Assembly (NCBI RefSeq): GCF_012273015.1
Contig: NZ_CP050954.1
Span: 3,388,001 to 3,452,000 of the forward strand
DNA length: 64,000 bases
Source: Hymenobacter sp. BT18
GTDB lineage: Bacteria; Bacteroidota; Bacteroidia; Cytophagales; Hymenobacteraceae
Direction of reading: 5' to 3'
Both the position numbers and the translations under genes were made by a program. Positions 7,945-15,727 of the stretch are shown one piece after another; position 1 is the stretch's first letter, and each line of letters starts with the position of its first letter. The notes under the pieces were generated by a model. It saw only the letters and a list, made by a program, of their open reading frames with translations, was not told where the DNA came from and ran no database searches.

Positions 7945-8358
7945 GTGGAAGAATTACGTGCAGCCGCCGAAGCAGTGCGGCAAAACCTGAACATTTCGTC
8001 CTTCGACGAGAAAGCCGTGCAAACGCTGGCGCAGTTTATTGAGAAAGAACGCGCTAGCGTGCCCGAAACCGAGCGGGCCGGCGTCATCAACGCCCTGGGG
8101 TGCTTTCTGGGCGAATGCATTGCCCGCAGCTTCGGGGGCCAGTGGCACCGGGCCGACAACGGGGAAGTAGGCATCCGGCTCGGCAGCCGAACGTTTGTCA
8201 ACCCGTTCGGCTCCGTTGAAAAACAATTGCTGCACGGCGCCGTCGATGCCGTGCTGAGCTTGTTTCGGGAGGTGGCGCCCACATTAGCACCGGCAGCTGT
8301 AACGCGGAGAACGTGGATACCGCTACCTTTGCCCCCGCGCCGATCCATCTCATCATGA
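7945..8358 (+). CDS. Unknown protein, second tandem paralogue, overlapping cmk
   Basis: A 137-residue paralogue of the preceding gene (shared LRAAAEAVRQ, ALGCFLGxC, GxxLGxRxFxNPF). The only in-frame start is GTG at 7945, because a TGA sits directly upstream at 7939-7941. An ATG at 7938 opens MSS in another frame, just as the first paralogue begins, hinting at a small indel at the N-terminus. Compared with its sister it lacks the stop after TWI and runs on 12 more residues (PLPLPPRRSISS), ending in an ATGA overlap with the cmk start. Translational coupling to cmk is therefore likely. Function unknown. Confidence 0.68.
   Translation: MEELRAAAEAVRQNLNISSFDEKAVQTLAQFIEKERASVPETERAGVINALGCFLGECIARSFGGQWHRADNGEVGIRLGSRTFVNPFGSVEKQLLHGAVDAVLSLFREVAPTLAPAAVTRRTWIPLPLPPRRSISS
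8324..8331 (+). promoter_or_regulatory. Putative -7 box for cmk
   Basis: TACCTTTG matches TAnnTTTG exactly, 23 bases before the cmk ATG. It lies inside the 3' extension of the upstream paralogue, so cmk may have its own promoter as well as read-through. Confidence 0.4.
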
Positions 8359-9083
8359 AACAACTCGTCATTGCCATTGATGGCTACTCCTCGTGCGGGA
8401 AAAGCACCACGGCCAAGGCCGTTGCCGCTGAGTTAGGCTATGCCTACATCGACACGGGAGCCATGTACCGGGCAGTGACGTTGTACTTGCTGGAACACAG
8501 CATTGGTTTCGAGGAGCTGCCGCGCATTGAGCAGGCCCTGCACGATATGACGATTTCGTTTAAGCGTAACCGCCGCACGGGCCGCAACGAGCTGTGCCTG
8601 GACGGAGAAATTCGCGAGGATGAAATTCGGCAGATGCGCATTTCCAACTCCGTAAGCGAAGTTTCGGTGATTCCGGCCGTGCGCCATGCTATGGTACGCC
8701 AGCAGCAGCGCATGGGCCGCAAGCGCGGCATCGTGATGGACGGCCGCGACATCGGCACCACCGTGTTTCCCGATGCCGAGGTGAAGATTTTCATGACGGC
8801 CGATACCCGCACGCGCGCCCTGCGCCGCCAGGAGGAGCTGGCCGTGAAGGGCGAGCAGGTAGAACTCGAAGCTATTATCGACAACCTCGTCAAGCGTGAC
8901 CACCTCGACTCCACGCGGGCCGAAAGCCCCCTGCGCCGGGCCGCCGACGCGGTGCTCCTCGATACGTCCCATATTACCATCGACGAGCAGGTGGATTTCG
9001 TCCTGGAGCGCGTGTCGGCCGTATTATTGGCTACTGCCGCGGCTAACTCCGGCCACTGGGCCGGCAGTGAATCCGTGCGCTAG
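8355..9083 (+). CDS. cmk: Cytidylate kinase
   Basis: A 242-residue enzyme that phosphorylates CMP and dCMP with ATP. The P-loop is GYSSCGKST at 10-18, followed by IDTGAMYRAVT. The NMP-binding region includes ISNSVSEVSVIPAVR and VMDGRDIGTTVFPDA, and the lid has RALRRQEE and RDHLDSTRAESPL, all standard Cmk signatures. The start MKQLVIAIDG at 8355 is chosen because it gives the usual N-terminus; the in-frame ATG at 8313 would add 14 unrelated residues. It is followed by ispH after 65 bases, a pairing frequent in Bacteroidota. Confidence 0.96.
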   Translation: MKQLVIAIDGYSSCGKSTTAKAVAAELGYAYIDTGAMYRAVTLYLLEHSIGFEELPRIEQALHDMTISFKRNRRTGRNELCLDGEIREDEIRQMRISNSVSEVSVIPAVRHAMVRQQQRMGRKRGIVMDGRDIGTTVFPDAEVKIFMTADTRTRALRRQEELAVKGEQVELEAIIDNLVKRDHLDSTRAESPLRRAADAVLLDTSHITIDEQVDFVLERVSAVLLATAAANSGHWAGSESVR

Positions 9084-9148
9084 CGGCCCGTACATTTCGG
9101 GCGCGAAAGTTGCACCACATCTTGGCCAGCGTTGTTGAGAAAGAATCT

Positions 9149-10033
9149 ATGAACGTTACCATCGATAAACATTCCGGGTATTGCTTCGGCGTCGAGTTTG
9201 CTATTCAAATGGCGGAAGACGAGCTGGCGCACCAGCCCACCCTGTACTGCCTGGGCGATATTGTGCACAACCGTATGGAGGTGGAGCGCCTGCATGCGTT
9301 GGGCCTGCGCATCATCGACCGGGAGCAGCTAGGAACGTTACACGACTGCAAAGTGCTGATTCGGGCCCACGGCGAGCCACCGGAAACCTACCAGCTGGCC
9401 CTGGAAAACAACCTGGAGCTGATTGATGCTTCCTGCCCGGTGGTGCTCAAGCTCCAGAACCGCGTAAAGCACGCTTTTGATGCTACCACCCGCCAGGATG
9501 GGCAGATTGTGCTTTACGGCCAGCCCGGCCACGCCGAAGTGACGGGCCTGAACGGGCAGACGGGTAACCGCGCCATCATCGTTATGAACGAGGAGGACCT
9601 CAGCCAGATTGATTTCACGCGTCCCGTTACCCTGTTCAGCCAGACCACCAAAAGCACTGCGGGCTTCTACCGCATGAAGCAGCTGATGGAGGAGCGCATT
9701 CAGGCGGCCGGGGGCTCCCTGGAGGCCTTTGATGCCAACGACAGCATCTGCCGGCAGGTAAGCAACCGCGAGCCGGCCCTGCGCCGCTTTGCCACCGAGC
9801 ACGACATTATCATCTTTGTGAGCGGGCGCAAAAGCTCCAATGGCAAAGCTCTGTTCTCCGTCGTCAACCAAACCAACCCGCGAAGTTACTTCGTGGAAAA
9901 CGAGCAGGAGCTGGATGAAACCTGGTTTGAGGGCGCGCACTCGGTGGGCATCTGTGGGGCTACCAGCACGCCCATGTGGCTGATGCAGCGCGTAGCCGAC
10001 CGAATTTCCGCTGTGCCCGAAGCGGCCGTATAG
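9149..10033 (+). CDS. ispH: 4-hydroxy-3-methylbut-2-enyl diphosphate reductase
   Basis: A 294-residue iron-sulfur enzyme for the last step of the MEP isoprenoid pathway, making IPP and DMAPP from HMBPP. The three cluster cysteines are Cys12 (GYCFGVE), Cys96 (DASCPVV) and Cys201 (SICRQVSNRE). The conserved histidines appear in VHNRMEV and RAHGEPP, and the active-site Glu-containing region in PGHAEVTG. The ATG at 9149 gives the normal N-terminus MNVTIDKHSGYC. Probably transcribed with cmk. Confidence 0.96.
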   Translation: MNVTIDKHSGYCFGVEFAIQMAEDELAHQPTLYCLGDIVHNRMEVERLHALGLRIIDREQLGTLHDCKVLIRAHGEPPETYQLALENNLELIDASCPVVLKLQNRVKHAFDATTRQDGQIVLYGQPGHAEVTGLNGQTGNRAIIVMNEEDLSQIDFTRPVTLFSQTTKSTAGFYRMKQLMEERIQAAGGSLEAFDANDSICRQVSNREPALRRFATEHDIIIFVSGRKSSNGKALFSVVNQTNPRSYFVENEQELDETWFEGAHSVGICGATSTPMWLMQRVADRISAVPEAAV

Positions 10034-10069
10034 ATCCGTCGCCTGATTCGCGTGTAGTCATTTTCTCAG

Positions 10070-10096
10070 GCCCGGCCATTTTGGCCGGGCTTTCTT
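10070..10096 (+). terminator. Terminator after ispH
   Basis: A 9-bp perfect stem (GCCCGGCCA / TGGCCGGGC) with a TTT loop is followed by TTTCTT. It lies between ispH and the DUF502 gene, whose ATG is only 18 bases further on. Confidence 0.8.
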
Positions 10097-10114
10097 GCGT
10101 AGCTTCCGCCTGCT

Positions 10115-10666
10115 ATGGGTAAACTCATCAAATATTTCCTCAACGGGCTGCTGCTGGTAGCGCCCATCGTGCTGACGGTGTACATCCTGGTGGCCCTGTT
10201 TTTCTGGGTTGATGGGCTGATGAACATCGACAGTGAAAAATACCCCGGCCTGGGGCTGCTCACCATGTTTGTGCTTGTCACGGTGGTGGGGTTTGTTGCC
10301 CGCTCCCTGGCCGTGCGCCCCTTGCTGGTGCTGGCCGAGCGGATTTTGCACCGCACGCCCCTGGTCAGCATTATTTATTCCAGCCTCAAGGACCTGTTCG
10401 ACGCCTTCGTGGGCGACAACCAGAAGTTTAACCGCCCGGTGCTGGTGTGCGTGAACCAGGAAACCAAGGCCTACCGCCTCGGCTTTGCCACCTGCGACGA
10501 CATTGCCGGCCTGCACCGCCCTGAGCTGATGGCCGTATACTATCCGCACTCCTACAACTTCTCGGGCGAGCTGCAGCTGGTGCCCAAGGAAAGCGTAACC
10601 TACCTGGAGCTGCCCAGCAGTGAAGTCATGAAGTTCATCGTGTCCGGCGGCGTATCGAAGCTGTAA
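10115..10666 (+). CDS. DUF502 family membrane protein
   Basis: A 183-residue protein with two N-terminal transmembrane helices (about residues 9-32 and 47-69) and a conserved cytosolic or periplasmic C-terminal domain. The DUF502 pattern is clear: KYFLNGLLLVAPIVLTVYIL, LFFWVDGL, PGLGLL, ERILHRTPLVSIIYSSLKDLFDAF and the C-terminal LPSSEVMKFIVSGGV. Members are widespread and uncharacterised; some lie beside cell-envelope genes. Starts 18 bases after the ispH terminator. Confidence 0.9.
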   Translation: MGKLIKYFLNGLLLVAPIVLTVYILVALFFWVDGLMNIDSEKYPGLGLLTMFVLVTVVGFVARSLAVRPLLVLAERILHRTPLVSIIYSSLKDLFDAFVGDNQKFNRPVLVCVNQETKAYRLGFATCDDIAGLHRPELMAVYYPHSYNFSGELQLVPKESVTYLELPSSEVMKFIVSGGVSKL

Positions 10667-10674
10667 ATGGCTGA

Positions 10675-10840
10675 TGAGGTGACAGGTAAGGGGCGTTAGG
10701 GGCTGGCGGCAGGCCTAGCCAGCTTGCTGACGCGTCTGCCCGCCGAAGAATAGAAGCTAGTCTTTTGACTGTCGGCCGTTCCAGCGGCCATCCACCGCCC
10801 GCGCCCCATCAGCCGTACACGGCTTTTACGTGTCACCTCA
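10675..10840. repeat. Intergenic tract with split inverted repeats
   Basis: TGAGGTGACA at 10675-10684 is the exact reverse complement of TGTCACCTCA at 10831-10840, and an adjoining GGCTGATG pairs with CATCAGCC near 10807. The gap between the DUF502 and hydrolase genes is otherwise non-coding. It looks like a decayed member of the long palindromes found elsewhere in the window. Confidence 0.35.
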
Positions 10841-10855
10841 CCTCCATTCAACCCC

Positions 10856-11647
10856 ATGAAAACCCTGCTCAACTACCGGCGCTACGGAACCGGGCCGCGG
10901 GTGGTGCTGGCGTTTCACGGCTACGGGCAGCAGGAAAGCTACTGGCGGAGCTGGCTGGATGTACTGGGACCGGATGTTTCAGTGCTGAGCTTCGACCTGT
11001 TCTACCACGGCCGCAGCCGCCTGGCCCGCCCCGATGCTCCGCTCAACAAAAACCGCCTGGGCGAGCTGCTGAATGATGTACTGGTGCAGGAAAACGTGGG
11101 CAACTTCGGGCTGCTGGCCTTTAGCATGGGCGCTAAGTTTGCCCTCACCCTGCTGGAACAATACCCCGCAAGGGTAGAAAAGCTCTGGCTGATTGCCCCC
11201 GACGGCCTGCAACGGCAGTTCTGGTACTCGCTGGCTACGTATCCGCCCTGGATGCGCGGGGTGCTGGGCCGGGCCGTGCTGCGCCCCCAGCGCCTGCTGG
11301 GCTGGCTTGATACCCTGGAGGAGCGCCGCCTGGTACACAGTGGCCTCGTGCGCTTTGCCCGCTGGCAGCTCGACAGCCGCGAAAAGCGTCTGCGCGCGTA
11401 CCGCAGCTGGCTGGGCTTTCGGTCGCTCACGTTTCAGCTCTCAAAGCTCAGCCGGCTCCTCAATCAGCACCACATACCCGTCACATTCTTCCTGGGCCGC
11501 CACGACCAAGTGATTCCGCACGCTGGGCTGGCGCGGTTTATTGCCAGCATCAAAGGAGCCCAAACGGTGCTGTTGGACACTGGCCACGGTGGGCTGCTCT
11601 ACGATGTGGCCGCCTACCTGCGCCGGCACCCCGAGGTGCGCTGGTAG
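10856..11647 (+). CDS. Alpha/beta hydrolase
   Basis: A 263-residue alpha/beta-hydrolase fold protein. The oxyanion region is FHGYGQ at 20-25, and the nucleophile is Ser90 in LLAFSMGAKFAL. The acid is probably the Asp of GRHDQVIPHAG near 217, and the general base is the His of DTGHGGLLYD near 244, so the triad is complete. There is no signal peptide. The substrate cannot be told; esterase- or lactonase-like roles are possible. Convergent with the macrodomain gene, stops one base apart. Confidence 0.88.
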   Translation: MKTLLNYRRYGTGPRVVLAFHGYGQQESYWRSWLDVLGPDVSVLSFDLFYHGRSRLARPDAPLNKNRLGELLNDVLVQENVGNFGLLAFSMGAKFALTLLEQYPARVEKLWLIAPDGLQRQFWYSLATYPPWMRGVLGRAVLRPQRLLGWLDTLEERRLVHSGLVRFARWQLDSREKRLRAYRSWLGFRSLTFQLSKLSRLLNQHHIPVTFFLGRHDQVIPHAGLARFIASIKGAQTVLLDTGHGGLLYDVAAYLRRHPEVRW

Positions 11648-11648
11648 C

Positions 11649-12212
11649 TCAGGCCTGCAGCGCTTGTTCGTAGAAGCGGCGGGCTTCCTCATCAAAAACC
11701 ACGAAAACCACGGTGCCGGGAAACGCATGCTCCGCCAGAAACGCCCGCGCCTCTCGCACCGCTATAGCCGCCGCCTCAGCCTTGGGATACCCATAGATGC
11801 CTGTGCTGATACCCGGAAACGCTACGCTTGCTACTTGCTGCTGCTCGGCCAGGGCCAGACTATGGCGGTAGCAGCAAGCCAGCAGCTCCGGCTCCTGCTT
11901 GTGGCCACCCTGCCAAACCGGCCCTACGGTGTGAATAACGTAGCGTGCCGGCAGGCGGCCGCCGGTAGTCAGCACGGCCGCGCCGGGTTGGCAGCCGCCC
12001 TGCCGCGCCCGAATCTGCCGGCACGCTTCCAAAATGGCCGGGCCACCCGCCCGGTGAATGGCGCCATCAACGCCTCCGCCTCCGAGTAGGCTGGTGTTGG
12101 CGGCATTCACAATGGCCTCGGTGTCGAGCTTGGTGATGTCGCCCTGGTAGAGGCGGATGCGGCCGAAGGCGGGGGCGTCGCGCCAGGAAGCAAGTGGAGT
12201 AGGAGAGGGCAT
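11649..12212 (-). CDS. Macrodomain protein, O-acetyl-ADP-ribose deacetylase-like
   Basis: A 187-residue macrodomain of the MacroD/YmdB class. QGDITKLDTEAIVNAANTSL near residues 23-42 is the first ADP-ribose loop and GGGGVDGAIHRAGG the second, with conserved Asn and Asp. VIHTVGPVW and the phosphate loop PGISTGIYGYP follow. Members hydrolyse O-acetyl-ADP-ribose or remove mono-ADP-ribose from proteins. No sirtuin or ART is adjacent. The N-terminal 18 residues are extra to the domain, and an internal start cannot be excluded. Confidence 0.93.
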   Translation of the reverse strand: MPSPTPLASWRDAPAFGRIRLYQGDITKLDTEAIVNAANTSLLGGGGVDGAIHRAGGPAILEACRQIRARQGGCQPGAAVLTTGGRLPARYVIHTVGPVWQGGHKQEPELLACCYRHSLALAEQQQVASVAFPGISTGIYGYPKAEAAAIAVREARAFLAEHAFPGTVVFVVFDEEARRFYEQALQA

Positions 12213-12375
12213 AAAATTGGCAGAAAGACAGCTTCAGTATAAGGCGGATTTTCGTTCGGTAGGTGGTTTCGACGCCTCAACCCGGAGAATCGACGCTTCG
12301 GCAAAGTAAAAGGGAAAAGCGTGGCCGCGTCGGGTAGGTTTGAAGCATCAATCACCTCAAAACGACGCCTGCCCC

Positions 12376-12666
12376 ATGGAAACGACCACTACTCCCCGCG
12401 ACCCCCAACTCTGGCGAATGGCCAAAGCCCGCGCCAAATTCAAGTCCCATCTGTTCACGTACGTGGCGGTGAACTCCCTGCTGTGGGTTATCTGGTTCGT
12501 GACGGGCCGCGACGCCGACCCGCTGCCCTGGCCTGTGTGGTCGACACTTTTTTGGGGCATTGGCGTGTTTTTTCAGGGGTTGGGTACCTACGGAAATCTG
12601 GGCCGCGGGCAGCTCTCCGAACGTGAGTACGAGCGGTTGCTGCGCCAGCGCGAGGGGCAACAATAA
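12376..12666 (+). CDS. 2TM domain protein
   Basis: A 96-residue protein with a 2TM (PF13239-like) pattern: a basic amphipathic lead RMAKARAKFKSHLFTYVAVNSLLWVIWFV, a short polar loop (DADPLPWPVW), a second helix STLFWGIGVFFQGLGTYG and a polar tail with EREYERLLR. In Bacteroidota this module is found alone or fused to histidine kinases. The ATG at 12376 (METTTTPRD) is preferred; an upstream ATG at 12340 adds 12 residues. Single gene, divergent from the macrodomain gene. Confidence 0.82.
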   Translation: METTTTPRDPQLWRMAKARAKFKSHLFTYVAVNSLLWVIWFVTGRDADPLPWPVWSTLFWGIGVFFQGLGTYGNLGRGQLSEREYERLLRQREGQQ

Positions 12667-12732
12667 GTACTGCTAATGCCAGCTCAGGGTAACTGACGCA
12701 ACCTTAGCGGCGGCGGGCTGGTTTCAGGCAGT

Positions 12733-13857
12733 ATGAAACTGCGCCACCTTCTTCCGCTTGCCGTGCTGGCCCCGCTGGCTTTGGCTTTTACGACGGCCCC
12801 CGCGCCCACGGCCGCCGATACCAACCTCACCAAAATCAAGCTCCCCAAGGGCTTCGTCATCAGTTACTTTGCCCAGGGCGTGAAAAGTGCCCGTGAACTG
12901 GCCGTAGGCCCTGATGGCACTGTGTACGTAGGCACCAAGGACGACAAAGTGTACGCCCTGCCCGACCGCAACAAAGATGGCCGCGCCGATGAAGTGGTGA
13001 CGGTGGCCACCGGCCTGAACTCGCCCAACGGCGTAGCCGTGCGCAACGGGGCCCTGTACGTGGGCGAAATTCACCGCATTGTGCGCTACGACAACATTGC
13101 CGCGCGTCTCCGGCAGAAGCCCAAGCCCGTGGTGGTGTACGACAAGCTGCCCAACAAAGAGTGGCACGGCTTCAAGTACATCAGCTTCGGGCCCGATGGC
13201 AAGCTCTACGTGCCGGTGGGCGCGCCCTGCAATGTGTGCGAGCCGGAAGAGCCCATCTACGCCACCATCAACCGCCTCAACGCCGATGGCACCGGCCTCG
13301 AAACGGTAGCCTACGGGGTGCGCAACACCGTGGGCTTCGACTGGAGCCCCCAGGACAAGGCCCTATGGTTTACCGATAACGGCCGCGACCAGCTGGGCGA
13401 CAACCTGCCCGCCGACGAGTTGAACCGCGCCACCAGCCCCGGTCAGCACTTTGGCTTCCCGTACTTCTTTGCTGGCGACGTGCGCGACCCGCAGTTTGGC
13501 ACCGGCAAAAACCAGGGCACCTACGTGGCCCCAGCCCAGAAGCTGGGGCCGCACGTGGCGGCGCTGGGCATGAAGTTCTACACCGGCAAGCAGTTCCCGG
13601 CTCAGTACCGCAACCAGATATTCATTCCCGAGCATGGCTCCTGGAACCGCAGTAAGAAGCTCGGCTACCGCATCAGCCTCGTGCGCCTCGATGCCACCGG
13701 GAAAAAGGCGCTAGGCTACGAAACCTTTGCCGAAGGCTGGCTGCAGGGCCAGCAAAGCTGGGGCCGCCCCGTGTGCCTGTTGGTGCTGGCCGATGGCTCC
13801 TTGCTCGTCTCCGACGACCAGAACGACGCCGTGTACCGCATCAGCTACAAAGGATAG
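12733..13857 (+). CDS. Sorbosone/glucose dehydrogenase-like beta-propeller protein
   Basis: A 374-residue exported protein: a signal peptide (LLPLAVLAPLALAFTTAPA) and a six-bladed propeller of the PQQ-dependent sugar dehydrogenase fold. IKLPKGFVISYFAQGVKSARELAVGPDGTVYVGT, GLNSPNGVAVRNGALYVGEI, WHGFKYISFGPDGKLYVPVGAPCNVCE and ERATSPG-like DELNRATSPGQHFGFPY are typical of the L-sorbosone dehydrogenase branch. It probably binds PQQ and Ca2+ and acts in the periplasm, but no PQQ synthesis genes are seen and the true substrate is unknown. It ends one base before a long palindromic element. Confidence 0.88.
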   Translation: MKLRHLLPLAVLAPLALAFTTAPAPTAADTNLTKIKLPKGFVISYFAQGVKSARELAVGPDGTVYVGTKDDKVYALPDRNKDGRADEVVTVATGLNSPNGVAVRNGALYVGEIHRIVRYDNIAARLRQKPKPVVVYDKLPNKEWHGFKYISFGPDGKLYVPVGAPCNVCEPEEPIYATINRLNADGTGLETVAYGVRNTVGFDWSPQDKALWFTDNGRDQLGDNLPADELNRATSPGQHFGFPYFFAGDVRDPQFGTGKNQGTYVAPAQKLGPHVAALGMKFYTGKQFPAQYRNQIFIPEHGSWNRSKKLGYRISLVRLDATGKKALGYETFAEGWLQGQQSWGRPVCLLVLADGSLLVSDDQNDAVYRISYKG

Positions 13858-13858
13858 T

Positions 13859-14124
13859 TAATGGGCGAATGTGGTTGAATGTGCTGCGCTTCGCTAAGGT
13901 GCTAATGAGGAACTGTCATGGCGAGCGGCGCGAGCCATCTGTCCTGCACAAAACCAGACACGACCTTTTACCAAAAAGCCCTTTCTCGTACGCAGCGGGA
14001 AAGGGCTTTTACATTTCAGGTCTGACACGTTGCCCAGGACGGATAACGTCGTGCCTCTTCGCCATGACCGCCCCTCATTAGCACCTTAGCAAAGCGCAGC
14101 ACATTCAACCACATTCGCCCATTA
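13859..14124. repeat. Large nested palindromic element (copy A)
   Basis: Outer arms 13859-13910 and 14073-14124 match in 51 of 52 positions as reverse complements. Inside lie imperfect inner arms starting GTCATGGCGA (13915, and minus strand from 14068), and at the centre a terminator-like stem AAAAGCCCTTTC/GAAAGGGCTTTT around 13974-14010. No protein is encoded. A related copy (B) occupies 62.33-62.59 kb; the two share a 20-base run, AATGTGCTGCGCTTCGCTAA, and both kinds of inner arm. It separates the sorbosone dehydrogenase-like gene from the protease/rimK genes. Confidence 0.88.
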
Positions 14125-14142
14125 GCCTCTATCTTGCCCCGC

Positions 14143-14616
14143 ATGAGAAAGCAGCGAGTACCCAAGCGCGTAGTAGGGCGGCGCGAGTTGGTGGACTTCC
14201 CGGAGTTCCAAATCTGGGGCGTAGAGGCAAAGGTGGATACCGGCGCTTATACCGGGGCCATTCACTGCTCCAACATGCACGTGGAAACCCGCCCCGATGG
14301 GCGGCAGGTGCTACACGTGCAGCTGCTCGACCCCTCACATCCCAACTTCGACGGCACGCCCATGCAGTTTGCCTCGTTCTCGCTCCGGGATATTCGCTCC
14401 TCCAACGGCGAGGTGCAGGAACGCTACGTTATCCGGGCGGTGTTACGGCTGTTCGACGAGGATTTTGAAACAGAATTCTCGCTTTCCGACCGTTCCGACA
14501 TGCGCTACCCCGTGCTTATTGGCCGCACGCTGCTGCGCCAGGGCCGTTTTCTGGTGGACGTGATGCGGCGTAACGTTTCGCACCGCATGGCCCAGCGTCC
14601 GGCCCATCAGCGCTAA
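14143..14616 (+). CDS. Retropepsin-like ATP-dependent zinc protease family protein (COG4067)
   Basis: A 157-residue protein of the family often called ATP-dependent zinc protease. The N-terminal [33 protein letters not shown] carries an aspartic-protease-like Asp32-Thr-Gly, and the C-terminal half has [19 protein letters not shown], the second conserved patch of the retropepsin fold. It is usually found beside rimK and a desuccinylase-like gene, as here. The ATG at 14143 is chosen over a TTG nine bases upstream. The biochemical activity is unproven in the family, so the name is historical. Confidence 0.88.
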   Translation: MRKQRVPKRVVGRRELVDFPEFQIWGVEAKVDTGAYTGAIHCSNMHVETRPDGRQVLHVQLLDPSHPNFDGTPMQFASFSLRDIRSSNGEVQERYVIRAVLRLFDEDFETEFSLSDRSDMRYPVLIGRTLLRQGRFLVDVMRRNVSHRMAQRPAHQR

Positions 14617-14632
14617 TCCAGGCGTCGTTTCG

Positions 14633-14640
14633 CATCTTTG
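14633..14640 (+). promoter_or_regulatory. Putative -7 box for rimK
   Basis: CATCTTTG, one mismatch from TAnnTTTG at the first base, lies 43 bases before the rimK ATG in the 67-base gap after the protease gene. Confidence 0.3.
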
Positions 14641-14683
14641 CAGTCCGCTTCGGCTCCTTCTACCCCCTCTAAGCACTCCTCCA

Positions 14684-15628
14684 ATGAAACTGGCGATTTT
14701 GTCGCGCGAGCCGAAGCTTTACTCCACTACCCGCCTGGTAGAGGCCGCCGCCCAGCGCGGCTACGAGGCGGTAGTGGTTGATCATCTGCAGTGTAACCTG
14801 GTACTCGAAAAGGGTGCCCCCAGCATTATTTACCAGGGCCAGCCCCTCACCGGCTTCGACGCTATTATTCCCCGAATTGGGGCCTCCGTTACGTTCTACG
14901 GCACGGCCGTGGTGCGCCAGTTTGAGATGATGAAGGTGCGCACGGCCATCGAAAGCCAGGCCATTGTGCGCAGCCGCGACAAGCTTCGCTCCATGCAGAT
15001 CCTGAGCCGGGCCGGCGTGGGCATGCCCAAAACGGCCTTCACCAACTCCTCCGAGGAAGTGCCCGAGATGATTCGGCAGGTGGGCGGGGCCCCCGTCATC
15101 ATCAAATTGCTGGAAGGCACCCAGGGCCTGGGCGTGGTGCTGGCCGAAACGGAAAAAGCCGCCCAGTCGGTTATTGAGGCGTTTCACAACCTCAAGGCCC
15201 GCATCATTGTGCAGGAGTTTATTGCCGAAAGCAAGGGCGCCGACCTGCGGGCCTTCGTGGTGAACGGGGAAGTGGTGGGCGCCATGAAGCGCCAGGGCAA
15301 GGAAGGCGAGTTTCGCTCCAACCTGCACCGGGGCGGCACCGGCAAGCTGGTGAAGCTCACCCGGGCCGAAAAGGCCGCCGCCCTGCTGGCCACCAAAGCC
15401 CTGGGCCTAGGCATCGCCGGCGTGGATATGCTGCAAAGTGCCCGCGGCCCGCTGGTGCTGGAAGTCAATTCCTCGCCTGGCCTCGAAGGCATCGAAAAAG
15501 CCACCGGCCTCGATATTGCCGGCAAAATCATCGAATACACCGCCGAAATAGCCCGCAAGCGCAAGCCCAAAGCCACCAAATCCGGCAAGTCCGCCCCCAA
15601 GGCCATGCCCGATACCCAGGCAGACTAA
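14684..15628 (+). CDS. rimK: RimK-type alpha-L-glutamate ligase
   Basis: A 314-residue ATP-grasp enzyme. [22 protein letters not shown] is the usual RimK N-terminus, followed by [21 protein letters not shown], the ATP-binding [37 protein letters not shown], and the metal-binding [14 protein letters not shown]. RimK adds glutamates to the C-terminus of ribosomal protein S6 or makes poly-glutamate; the target in this organism is unknown. A Lys/Pro/Ala-rich tail of about 30 residues follows the catalytic core. Part of a conserved trio with the protease-like gene and the desuccinylase-like gene at 18416. Confidence 0.94.
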   Translation: MKLAILSREPKLYSTTRLVEAAAQRGYEAVVVDHLQCNLVLEKGAPSIIYQGQPLTGFDAIIPRIGASVTFYGTAVVRQFEMMKVRTAIESQAIVRSRDKLRSMQILSRAGVGMPKTAFTNSSEEVPEMIRQVGGAPVIIKLLEGTQGLGVVLAETEKAAQSVIEAFHNLKARIIVQEFIAESKGADLRAFVVNGEVVGAMKRQGKEGEFRSNLHRGGTGKLVKLTRAEKAAALLATKALGLGIAGVDMLQSARGPLVLEVNSSPGLEGIEKATGLDIAGKIIEYTAEIARKRKPKATKSGKSAPKAMPDTQAD

Positions 15629-15696
15629 AGCGGGTTGCCACTGGGTAAAATACCGGCAATAGGAGAGCCGTATCCCCCGGGTATTTCATTAGTTTC

Positions 15697-15727
15697 GAGG
15701 CCGGTAATGCTACCGGCCTCATTATTT
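15697..15727 (+). terminator. Terminator after rimK
   Basis: A 10-bp perfect stem (GAGGCCGGTA / TACCGGCCTC) with an ATGC loop is followed by ATTATTT. It ends exactly where the next coding region begins. Confidence 0.7.

Noticed and set aside
13859-14124. A CRISPR array or integron attachment site
   Set aside because: There are only two inverted arms, no regularly spaced direct repeats and no cas or integrase gene; it is a palindromic element.
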